A stretch of DNA of 64,000 nt from Lethocerus indicus (taxonomy: Eukaryota; Arthropoda; Insecta; Hemiptera; Belostomatidae). The notes under the pieces are model-generated. The model was given only the letters and a program-made list of their open reading frames with translations. It made no database searches and was not told the origin of the DNA. The translations under genes and the position numbers were made by a program. The DNA lies in the NCBI GenBank assembly GCA_019843655.1, contig JACDQD010000003.1, positions 12,154,925-12,218,924 of the forward strand. Reading direction: 5' to 3'. This document shows, in pieces, positions 38,410 to 51,100 of the stretch (its first letter is position 1; every line of letters starts with the position of its first letter).

Positions 38410-40205
38410 GTATATATATGTTCATATGTCTGTTTTAATTTTCGGCTGGTCGGCATTAAGTCAACTCGTTGATATTATTTTCCGATAGTCCGTAGGTATC
38501 GTGATTTCTTTTGTTCAGTCGTTGTATTATTAAGTTCATCTTCTATCCTTACCGGACACCGAGGTAGTGACAGGAGTAATTTCGACTGAATCCGGAATGT
38601 CTAAACGGCTCAGAACACGTTTTTAGAAGATCAACCAAAGATACGTGGCCTTTTTTTAGGCTTATTTCAGTTCGAAAACCCTACAAAAATACTTGCTGTT
38701 CCGCACTGTCGAGCGGAAATTTTACGCTCATTATTATGAGGTTATTTTACACCCTCAAAATTGAAGTTGCCAAGAGAATTTATGCGTGCGACTTTATGTC
38801 TTCTCCTGCTTTTAGGAGGTCCTAAAACAATTCTGCTTCGTCTTCGCGCCATTATTTGCTTATGACTTGAACAAATGAATTTATAACAGATAAAAAATAA
38901 TTCAGCATCATGTAGTATTTTTTTTTAACTTTTTCCGTCAGTATCTTAATCCAAGTAGTTTGTTGAGGGCTTCATTTTATCCTATAAAAAATCGTATTCA
39001 TTAATATATTGGGCAAGGGTATGGGATCAAATTCAGTAATGAACACTAGTTTACATGAAGTTTAATTTGAGTTGAGAATACAAAACATAGTTTTATTTTT
39101 TGACAATCAAAGATAATAATTGTTGGTGGTGATAGGGTAACTGGCCAAACAATGGGAGACTTCTCCCCTTCCAACTACTAATCTACATACTCGATCTGAC
39201 TATCCTTATATGAAATATTAGCTGTAATAATTAATTCCAAAACCACATTCGCATTACTAACTATTACATGACAGAGTGCCAATTGTGCAAGAGGTGATAC
39301 ATAAAATTAAGAATGGTACCAATTTAACAAAGCAGAATGGTTTTCTTAGATTATTCTTATTTTGAAATTAAATTCACAGAAAATGAGCCATATTTCATTT
39401 TTGAAAATGTTATGTTTTTGTTTAATTTTGTACTTATAATTAAACTCATTTTAAATTTATATTCAAACATTCAATTTGTATAAAAATAGATACTTTCCTT
39501 GTAATGATTAAAATGAAGAGTGTGAAGAGAACAACAAAGGGACGGTAATTTATTCAGGTAGAGTGAGTCTTTTTATTCCTCAGGTTTTAGCAGTATAATG
39601 GAAATCATTTCTTAAAACAAGATTTGTTATAACAAAAGTAATATAAACTAGATATGATATGACTCGTATTAATCACATTTTTTGAACCCCTTAGCCCAAC
39701 AGACACTCTACTATGAGTAACAACAAACAGGAGGGGTAGTATGAATCTAAAGTTGATAATATTTTCCACTAAGATACTGCCTCAGTAGAAAAACAAAATT
39801 ATTATTAAAATGCTTCATTACTAAATACATTTTAAATAAAATGAAAGAATGGGTACATGTTGTATGTGGGGTATTTTATATATTTCTCACCACTCTACAG
39901 AAAGCGAACCACCCAATTCTACGAACATCAACATCAATAAGGAATTATCCAAGGAAAGATTACTTATTGAGAAAAATCTCCACAAAAAGGAGAGAGGAAT
40001 ATAAGTTAGAATAGTTCAAACTCTTGGGGAATAACAAGTTCACTATTGGTGCGCTCAACTTTGCAACAATCCTCTTACTACAATATATGTACCTTCAATT
40101 TTAGGTTGTTCTTTTGGCCAATTTAAGCCCACAAAAATGTTATTTTTAGGATAAAAAAAATATATATTACTCTAAAAAATATTTTTATATATAATATACT
40201 CTATT

Positions 40206-40208
<3 letters not shown>

Positions 40209-40256
<48 letters not shown>
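40209..40256. repeat. (TA)n microsatellite, 48 bp
   Basis: Pure TA alternation, in the CpG-poor flank 3' of atos. Confidence 0.97.
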
Positions 40257-40261
<5 letters not shown>

Positions 40262-40339
40262 ACACATTTCAATGTTAAATTTTTATGCACATATCAGAAT
40301 ATATGTTATATAATAGAAACTAAATATGTGTATGTATAA

Positions 40340-40342
<3 letters not shown>

Positions 40343-40378
<36 letters not shown>
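40343..40378. repeat. (TA)n microsatellite, 36 bp
   Basis: Pure TA alternation, 86 bp after the previous tract; the two can pair to form a large fold-back. Confidence 0.97.
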
Positions 40379-40384
<6 letters not shown>

Positions 40385-41597
40385 CATACAATAAAGTAAA
40401 GACTAAATTTTAGTCTACTTATTTAAACTATGCACAAGCTGAGCTTTGCACAATTACGTGTTACTTTTAATATTACCTATATTTACAAAAACAATGTGAG
40501 AAAACTTTAAAATGTACAATTAGTTTGTGTTTTATTTATTTAAACCAAATTTACACATAAACAATTCAATATATTTGTGCAATCTCATGTTTCAATGGAT
40601 GCACAAATTATGTAATTAGATAGCACAGCCTGTGTGAGGATATATTGCAAGATATCACGTTCCATATTTTTCCAAGCCCCGTATATGCTGTTTCTTTGGG
40701 GTTTCCATTTTTCTATATATTTAAAGGTTTTGTATTAATATGTTTTTGAAGGAAGTTCTTTGACTCATCAAATGAAAAAGAAGGTTTACCTTTCAGTACA
40801 GGAGGCACTGTTAAAGAGATCAAGTTCTAAATTTTTAATGAGAAAATTTCTTTCAAAAGCCTATTGAATCAACTAACTTATATGAAAATTAAAATTACTT
40901 TTCAAAACTGTAGAAACAATATATGGTCATTATAAACAACAGCTTCATTAAATTTATGAACAATAACCATCAATATTCAGTAAACCAAATTGATTAAAAT
41001 AAATATTTACAGACATATATTAAACATACAAATACCAATACAAATAACTAAAAGAAAAAATTAGTAATACACATCTGATGCTAAATATTATTATGCACAC
41101 TCAGTGACTGCTCAGTGGGAACTAAAATATTAAGCAAAAGAAATTAGATGAATATTTGAAAAGTAATTTAAAAAAGAATATGGTACTGACAATTAATAGT
41201 TTGGATATGTATATAATTCAAAATTTATGGCACTAATTTCCATGGGAATTAATAAAACCAATAAAATTTAAGGAACAATACATTTCTAGGCAAGAATGTT
41301 AATTTTTAGCTGACTCTGCTGAGCACACTTTTGTCACAGAATTATAAATAAACAACAAATTTTTAATTTAATAACTTGTGTTAATTATATCTGGCTGCCA
41401 CCACACTGAAAGGCTAGTCCCTTCAAGGACGACCAACTTAGTGTCAAATTGATTGTATAAAATAAAACCAATACCTTGGAGAAAACAAAATAGTTCATTC
41501 AAATTGTTATTTTCAACTGCAATACTTAGTTAAAAAATTAAAATGTAAAAATATTCATGCAGCTGTAATGGCCATAGTTCTGACCAGCATCCCTGAT

Positions 41598-42026
41598 TTT
41601 CATTACAATATTTATTTATAAATTTATATATATTTAATTATAATATAATACTATTTTACACAACACCACAGGGTGGTGTAACAAACACCCTACCTCAATA
41701 CGATTAAATATATGACAATATTCTATATATTTTTTTAATTATTTATCTTTTTTCTAACGGTATCAAATATAATTAAAAACAAACAAATCTGTTAATTTAA
41801 GCTTTAAAATCACAATACACTTTGTTGAGAGGATATGAAAGACAAGTCTAAAAGGGGGTTCACTGCTAGTATTCACACCTACACCTACTCCAACTTTCCC
41901 CCCTGCAATAATGTTCCTCCATTGGTTTAGAACTAAAAACTTACAATTTAACAAAGATAATATGAAGAGAAAAATAAAACTACAACTAAAAAAACAAATG
42001 GTGTGCGATGATGATAATGGCGATGA
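41598..42026 (-). other. Putative atos 3'UTR (minimum extent)
   Basis: The first AATAAA downstream of the atos stop on the minus strand reads from 41616 to 41611, about 410 nt past the TGA; cleavage would fall near 41.59 kb. Within it, 41663-41679 is a perfect 7-bp hairpin with a 3-nt loop. CpG depletion continues to about 39.0 kb and no 60-codon ORF occurs between 38.5 and 41.7 kb, so a longer 3'UTR is possible; further AATAAA hexamers lie at 39577-39572, 39554-39549 and 39097-39092. Confidence 0.45.
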
Positions 42027-42195
42027 TCACTTCTTGGTAGAGAACTTTGGATTGGTGGGCGATATTGTAAATGACCGGAGCTGGCAACCTGACTCCACAT
42101 CAAGCTCCAAAGATGTGTCCATGTCATATTGTCTCGCAATTATCATCCTAATATCTGTGTGCACAAACACTCTACCAGACTTTGAACTTGAGAAT
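42027..42195 (-). CDS. atos: atos coding exon 13 (C terminus, stop TGA)
   Basis: Acceptor tttttatag; the split Arg codon (AG + A) joins exon 12. It encodes FSSSKSGRVFVHTDIRMII, an acidic LELD motif and the C-terminal SFTISPTNPKFSTKK, then TGA. Human ATOSA ends with the same pattern (RF-SSKSG-I-LH-D-R, E-D, SPTNPQFS). The 3'UTR follows. Confidence 0.95.
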
Positions 42196-45100
42196 CTATA
42201 AAAAAAGTGTATATTAACAAAACTGTAGGATACTAAAACAATAGGCATAAGTCATTATTTTCTATTTTTTGTACATTCTGATTACAATAGAGTACAAAGA
42301 AATAAGAGATTGATGACAAAAGAAAGGACAATAGGTAGAGTCATTCAGATATTAATTGGACAATTTGTCCTTTTTCTTCTACAGAGAAATCAGGGAAGCC
42401 TTACAATGTTAGCTGGTGTACCATTACAATATTGTATCAACCAACATGACTATCAACTACAATGCAAAAGTTTAATCATTCAGTCCTGAAATAGTAGCAG
42501 GCATATTATTAATTTGTATAGTCACCTGAGATGAATGAGGTAGCGTAAATGAGCACCAGGCAGTGCAAGAGTTCGCTGCCTGATGAAAGTATGAGAACTG
42601 GCAGGCATGTCAGTGAGGTCATAGGCAATAACAAACATCTTAATCACAGTACCGAGTGGATTCAACAGCGTCACCTGGATTGTACCACTCCTGGGTACAT
42701 GGTACCCCTTTTTGCTCAATTTAACAACCCCCTAAACAAACAGTTGTACATGGATATCAATATTCTAAATACATTTAATGAAAAAATATAACAAACAAAT
42801 TTACTGGATTGTTTTATGAATATTTCTGACAAAAAATTCTTTATAAAATATTTCTCCATCTTTTCAGGATTCTTACAAATAAGGCACACATTTTAATATT
42901 TTCAATAAACCTCAATAAACAATAAACATATCACATATTTGTCTACAATTGTATATATTAATTGATTATATTAAAAAATACTTAGTTTTGCCTATAATAC
43001 AACACCATTAATAAAGCAATAACATATTTAAAAATTATACTAAATAGTAAATATAATTAGGAACAAACTTACCATGTAGGGTGCTGATAGACCCAGGACA
43101 GGATAGAATGACACAGTAACTGGTAGAGTAAGATGTCTGGGACAAAATGTACCACTTGCTCCCAGATCAGCTGTATATCCACAATCAACAACAGATACTG
43201 GTCTCAGTCTACCACTTAAAATACTCTCTTCTAAAGTACCTGTAAATAACAATTCATACCAATTAAATACTTAATACACATCCATGACATGCACCAGTGG
43301 ATTCGAACTGCCGACCTACAGGTTCCCAGGTGCATGTTCAAGACCTTGAGCCACCAATTTTCAATAAATTGAAACATTTTATGGAAAAAAATAGTTTTTG
43401 TTACTTAAAACTTTTTTTATTCTTTTCCAAACATATTTAACATTACAGAAATACATGACAGTAGGCACTTGGTTTAAAACTGAAATGTAAAGTAAAATTC
43501 ATTCACTATTAAAATCTAAAGCAGCATTTGTTGAATGGGATTTCAATATACCTAGTAAGGGGAGGGAATGCCTCATAATAGCTGGTGTCTTAAATAATGA
43601 AGGTGATGATGGCACTGTGGCTGGATGATGACGAGATAAGAGATGATTGGGAGGTTTGGGTGCAGGTAGGACTGGTGACTCACACTCTGTGTCTTCTGAA
43701 CTTGAATCAGTTACCTGTCTTTGACACCCATCCAGGCTGAAATAATATACGATATGTTGGTTATATATCATTTATAGCAGGAATAATACAAATACAAGTA
43801 ATTGCATATACATAATTATTTATTTCAAAAATCTAAAGTAACCAAATATTTAATCTAATATTTAAAATTATACTGCAAAATAACTGACCTATTGGAGGGA
43901 ACTGGTGTCAAAGGAGGAGACAGAGTTGGACTAAGGATGAGAAGAGGGCGCCTGACCTCAATTGGGTGTCCAGCCTTTGAATCCTTCACTGCTCCACACT
44001 TGATAACCTGTTACAGAAAATAAGGCTTGTTTAATTCCAAATAGCAACATAAAATGAATAAATATCTCAAACATCCAGAAGTACCATACCTGAGATGGAG
44101 GGGTCTGGCATTGTACTGAAGCTCCTAATGTTGAAGTTGCGATTTCACTGCTGATATTCAGGCTGCTGAAACTGTCGATGAGGTCGGCTCCGCCACCACA
44201 ATCTGGGGATGTTGAATGATGTTGTGATTGTTCTGACAATAATTTCTTTGAATTGTGGTTGATTTGTTGTCTCTTCCTCTTGAGAGGGTTGCTATTTCCC
44301 CTGGTACTGTGATCAGGACACCGTTGCTGTTGTTGTTGATGATAACTATTTGAAGAATCTAGGTTATCCCCAATGCTACAACTACTGTTAGTGCTACTTG
44401 ATTTGAGCCCCACTGATGAACCACTACTGCTGCAAGTCCCTACAATATCCAGGCATGGTTTACAGCTCACTTCACTCCTGTTCAAATTTTAAATACCATT
44501 ATTAGAATTGTATCAAGCAATAATAAATACATCAGAGAACTGTTGACTTTTAGTAGTCAGTAAATACAAAAGTGAAAATGAAAAGATCTTATCATTTTTT
44601 GTGAGTTATTAGAAAAACAATTAAAACGTAGGTTGAAATAAGTAATGAATAATTTTTAAATTTGCATTCAGTTTAAAAAATTAATTCATCACATCTTATA
44701 GTTGCTACATTTATTTCTTATTCTGAAAAGAATTTAGTTATAGAGCATTTTTGTAATATCAAATTAAATAACAGCACCTTTATACTATATTTACTTTTGC
44801 TGTAATCCAGGAAAATTTAAACAGAACATTAAAGGAGAAGAGTTTATTCATGAATTAGTAGTACCAGTAATATGTATTTATTATATTGTAGCGTAAGACA
44901 GATGCAGAAACTCATTCCATATACCCATCAGAAAATACTGGAACAAGGAAAATATGGAAGTGTTATCATTGGTTAGGGGCAATTCAATTAAATGAAAAAT
45001 CCAGAAAAAGTTTACTTTGGTGAAAACAAAAATGATTTGATGCTGTTGACATTACATACTACTTCTGTCACATAAGATTTCTAACAATGTGATATCTCTC

Positions 45101-48100
45101 AACCCACACCCGTAGTGAAGGGAACCCTTATTTAAAGTGAACTTTCAACCTTCTGTTCAGGATACTGTAATTATTTCTATTGCTCTTTCTCCTGTAATTA
45201 ATCTTAAATACACACCTGGTGTTTACACCAGTCTCCTTCACTGGTGTAATTAATGAATAAATTAATTTATTCAAAGATAGCTATTCAAAATAATACCAAA
45301 CAAAATACAGTATCCCATGTCATGTGCCACAGAATAAAACAACCAAAGTGTAAGACACACATACACACACACAAATATATATCATTGATGATATCGGAAT
45401 ATTTTCCTACATATTTTTCCTACATTTTTCCCATCTATGCAATCTAATTGGAAACTAGATTATTATCCTACAAAAGGAGACTAGAAAGGCATATCTCTGA
45501 CGCCAGCACCAGGAATTTTCCACAGCTGTAATTTGGTTGTAACAAACAGAATAAAACAGTTTTTGAAAAATTCCTTTAAGCCTTGTACTATAGAAACAGT
45601 ACAAAATGAGCTAATATATCCAGTTTTATCAAATAAAATAGTACAACAACGTAACAAAAATTTCAAATTTATCTAGGACCACTTCCAGTTTGCACTGAAG
45701 CATTTAATTTCAGGTACTGTATAATTAAAAAAAGTAAAAGATTTCCAAAAATCGAATAATTAGAATATCTAAACTATGGTATACACAGTTCAAATAAAAA
45801 TGTAACTAATTCAATTACCAAAGGAATTCAATAGAAAAAATAAACTAATACTTGTTCAGTATGAAATTATTCAATATACAAAATAAGATAAAATATGGCA
45901 TCTTTCTACACTACGGTAGCCATACAATCACATATGGATATAGAACATATTCTCCTTTAAAACATTAACATTTACCATAATTTAAAAACTAAGAAACTTT
46001 AGAGATTATTTAAATATTTCTGCCCTGTTTCCAGAAGAAAAGGTTAGAGGATTTGATAAATTCAACAACAAAATCTTTATAAGTAACAAAACAAATTATA
46101 CCATTAAACCCAAATACATCAATCATACCATTAAAGCCAATAAACCCTACTTTGACAGAGGAGTGCAATGATATAAATAAGCAAACTGGAGCCATTGAAA
46201 CCACTTTTTCAACCAACAATATAAAGAAAAACAATTATTTAATAACTTCTTAAATTTAATACTTTACAACTTCCATAAATTTATTTAAAAAAAAGGAAAA
46301 AATAACAAAAGAAAGAGGGATTTTAGATTCATATTTTGGCTAAAAATAATTGCAACAATAAAATAAGGTAAGGTTATAATTATAGAACTAAAACAGATTA
46401 AAGAATTCATACTTTTTTCCTATAAAAAAAATAAAACAGAACAATCCTTTAAATTAAAAGTGGCTGTTCATCACATGAAATATTGGTAAGTAAAATATGG
46501 AACAGGGTTGTGAAAAAATATTTATGGTTTAAAATTTATAATGTGGCTTCATATATAAAAATGTACTATTGAATATTTTTTTTAAATCAATCTTTATTTA
46601 CAATATATATTGAGTTTCTTGTCATAATACTGGAATCACATTAATTTTTATTTTTCATTGTCTGCAAACTTCTTCTATTAATTTTACACTTAAGTAGATC
46701 TATTAAATGAAGTTTCTCAGTTAATATCCATAATAAAACCTACAAAAAGCTAATATAATATTCAAATAATATGAATAAATTTTCATTACAATGTTATAAT
46801 CATATTTAAAAAGAACTATTTACAGTATTTAGTTACTAAGGCAATAGATCAAATTTAACATGACTTACATATTTAATATTTATATCTAATTTGAGAAATA
46901 TTACAAAAATATATATTTTACATTTGAATATTTACATAACAAAAGAAGAAATTGATCCTAATTCAGAAGTCAGTTATCTAAAACTTTAGACTTAAAACTA
47001 TTGAAATGTAAATGGCTTCATTTATAAAATATTACTGAAACAAACTTTAAAAATATTTTTGAATAAATATTTTGCAAGGTTAGTTAATGGACTTATAAAA
47101 CAGATTGTTATAAAACTAGATAAATATAACTGTGTTGCAGTACATCTGACTAGAAAAGATGTCTACAATGATTTTTGCAACAGGCTGTCATCACTTTCCA
47201 ACAACATTCTAGGAACAAGAATGAAAACCCTATTTCATCGACTATAATAATTCTAGACTGATCTTCAAGCACATCAAGACCGTCATCTTTCATCCAAACG
47301 TTTGTTCTTATTTCATATAACAATTCAAAATTTTTAATGCCTTTAAATCAGTACCAACAATAGAAATTACACCTGAAACTTGCTTTAGCACAATAGATAA
47401 CCATTTGCCTCTCAGAGTGAGAAGCCACACCTAACCTTCAATAACTACATCGTGGTAATAACAGTATGAAATATGAAATTAAAATTTTTAGAAGGGAACA
47501 AGACCTGCAACTGTGTCCTATCACTGACCTCTATCTTTTTAACAATTGTTTTATAAGGTTCTTAATATTATTCAGATATCATAAAATAAGTAATTAGGGA
47601 AAGGAAACATCTTTCTTTAAACAATTTTTCTGAGTACTACTGCATTAAGCTGCACATCTAATTTAGTTCACAACATACCCATATCATATATAAATAAGTG
47701 ATCAAAAATTATCATTGCAATAATTATGAATGTAATTGCAAATTAAAGTCATTACATATGACAATAGGATAATTAAGAATGTTTTTACAGAAATATATTG
47801 GATCTATAACCAACATTAATACAAGAATCAAGCACAAATATACAAACAATTTAAATATGAATGTTTCTCCCAAAATAAGAAACAAGCAAAATGTAATAAA
47901 TTTTTAACTATGTAACTATACATAGGTAAGAAATGACCACTTTATGAAATTTATTTCATGTAACTCTCAGAAAAATAATAGAAATAACCAACAGTTACAC
48001 TGTGAACATTGCGTATGGGGAATACCACATTAGCAATGGAACACATACTAATTAACTCATCAAATAACTAAACATTTAAATAATTTGAAAATTATAATAA

Positions 48101-51100
48101 TTTTCCAACTAGTCATAAAATGACATTGGTATGGTTACGAAGTAATAAGACTAATATCAAATATAATTGCCCTGCTAAAACGTTCATTTAAGGAATATGT
48201 TGTCACAGTAGCATTTATAAAATTACATGTAACATGCCTTATGACAAACAGCCTGGAATAAAAAAAATGGTAAAAATAACTTAATTAGGATATTTCTATA
48301 TGTGGTAATCAATATTTTATTTTACTTGAACTTTAATTTATAGGGTGAGAAGCCTACCTACGCCCTGAAGGCAGGAGGAAAAGAAACACTTAAAAAAATT
48401 AAAGATAATAAAGAAATAATTCATTCTGACAGAACTGCTGTTAAGAAATATTAAAACTGGTGTTTATCTACAGGATAAAGTAATGTTTTACAAATGTATA
48501 TATAAATGTTATTGCAATTCAAAACAAAGATGCTATTTTACAAAGATATATCACACTCAACTGTTATCACAGAAATTCCAATTAAAACCTGTAAAGTATC
48601 TGGCAATTATACTAATTATTTCAAGAGTTTGTCACACATATAGTTCAATTATAAGGTGGCATTTTGAATGAATTACTGAAGGTAATTGTGTTGTGTTTGT
48701 GTTATAATTGTTGGTTGTTCCGACCTGTACACAGTGATGACCATGCCAGATCCAGGAGGCTCCGGGCACCTTCCTCCTCCATTCCCACCACCACCATCTC
48801 GCCAGCTCAGATGGTGTTTTACTCTTTCACTTGGAATATCTCTTTCTTCACCTTTAAAAATAAATGGTAAGGTCAAATAAATACATGTTATTCATTTAAT
48901 TTATTTCTGCTTGCACCAGTCATAATTATAAATCATAAAAAAGGATGAACATAAGTTTTAATTGCTTGCCATAACAAAAATATTGCCAGAAAAATAATTT
49001 CAAGAAGTGGTTTATTGTGGCCTTGGCATTTTTTTTTACTACAGCAAATTGAGTGCCAGGATAACAGTTGCTGATAGATGACTGATTGCAACTCTAGGAT
49101 CATACACAAATAATTCTACACTGACTGAAGTAATAATTCAATTCATTCTGAAATGATAATTCAATAGGTTCCTCTTTTTTAAAAAATTGCAAAAGAATAG
49201 TTTACATATGAAATATATTTCATTAAATACATCCTTGTAATGTTCATGCAAGAAAACCTAGGAGTTTATGTCAATGGTACAAAGAGGGTACAGAATCAAG
49301 AATCCTTCTATTAAATAGAAGCAAAACTTTCTTCAATATGAATTAAATAAAGAGAAAATAGCAAATAAATAATCTTATTTCCTACTTAACAAAAACTGAA
49401 ATATTCCTCATATATTACTGTATATAAATATATAGTAAACAGAGTTAATAAATTAATCACTTCAATTTTACCAGATTTAAAAAGAAGACAATCACTCATC
49501 ACACCTGTAATAATACTATTACAAAAAACAGAACTAATCTCGTAAAAAAATAATGTTCAAAAATATTCTCAAGTTACAGTACCTGAGTTGTGTGATATGA
49601 GCAATTGGTCTCGATGAGGATGATGATGAGGTAGTGGTGTTTCTGCGATTGAGTCATCTTGACAATGGTGTTTCCCTATGTGCTTACAACCACTCTGCAG
49701 CCTGTCGTCCACCATAACACCTAAAATTACAATATAAAATGCTAGTAAATTGAGTTTAAATTTAAAAAATCATCAATTTGTGCTTAATACCCACACTACT
49801 GAACCATTTTTTCAGTTCATTCCCTTTACTTACAATAACACATTTGACAACTAGAAATTATCCTGCACCTCAAAACTAGTGTACCATTTTCAACCATTAC
49901 TTTTTATCAATTCCACATTGAAAATGTGTTTTATTATTCAAATATTAATAAAAAAAAATAACCAGTTTCTGAAAAATGGTTCACAAATTTAGGATTCCCA
50001 GGACTTTTGGACTGGTATATAAACAGGTCACAAGATCAAGCCATAAAATAGATTCTCAATTAACTCTTTACCAGACAAAAACCAATAGTCATAATTTTTC
50101 AAGCAAATATAACAAACATTGTCCTACGAAACTCATCCCACTAAATATGTTTAATAAAAGGAAAATATGATTTTGAAAAGTGATAATTACTTTGATACTT
50201 TCTAAAAACTTATCAAAAACAATAGTTTATTAGTTCCTGACAGTATTAATATTTTTAAATTCCAGGTCACTGCATAATTTAACTTCTACATTATTTTAAT
50301 TCAGTAAGCAAAAACAATGAGTGTTGATATCATAATAAGGTAGCGCAATTACATCATAATCATTAATAAAAAAATTTCATGAACAAAATCTGATGCACAC
50401 ACACAATGTGTAATGTAGAACAATAAATTCAGTCAAAAACATAAGCCAAAACCTTTGTTCAATGGTTTTAACAAGTGCAATATATGTTTAATCTGGAAGT
50501 TACAAAAGAAAATCACTCATCAAAAAAAGAAATCACTAACAGAAGATAATTATAAATAGTTGTCTTCCTTTTATGATTTTATTCCTAATATATATAACGA
50601 AAAAGAAAGATTACTAGTAATTCTGAAACAACATACAGGAATTTATCTCACGGTCGCTTTGTGAATCCTTCTGTTCCAAACATTTCTCCGTCTTCCGGAA
50701 GAGATGCTCCTCATAAGTATAAACTAAGACACAATTTTTTTATTCTCAAGAAAGAACTTGTCTGTTTCTTGTTATTTCACTTGTCATCACTGACGCTTGG
50801 TTTGATGTTCCGCAAAACAGCTATTTACTCATTATTGAATTTCACCAATTTATAACCTGTTTTTCCTTAGTTATATGTGCAACAAAATTTTGCGGAACAC
50901 GAACAGTGCAGACATGCACACAGGTCTGCAGAGAATACTCATGCTCTACAGGACAAAAAACATATCAAACACTTGTTTCCTATATCCACTTTTTTTTTAC
51001 AGTGTAGGTCTGATTTCTTTAATGCCCATTAATATTTTTTTTAAAGTTAATCACCATAGAAAGCACAGAACTTCTGCGGGATCCCACGTAATAATTTCTG

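Noticed and set aside
43279..43356. Functional tRNA gene
   Set aside because: Box A and B are present, but the anticodon and T stems do not pair and the anticodon loop is too long.
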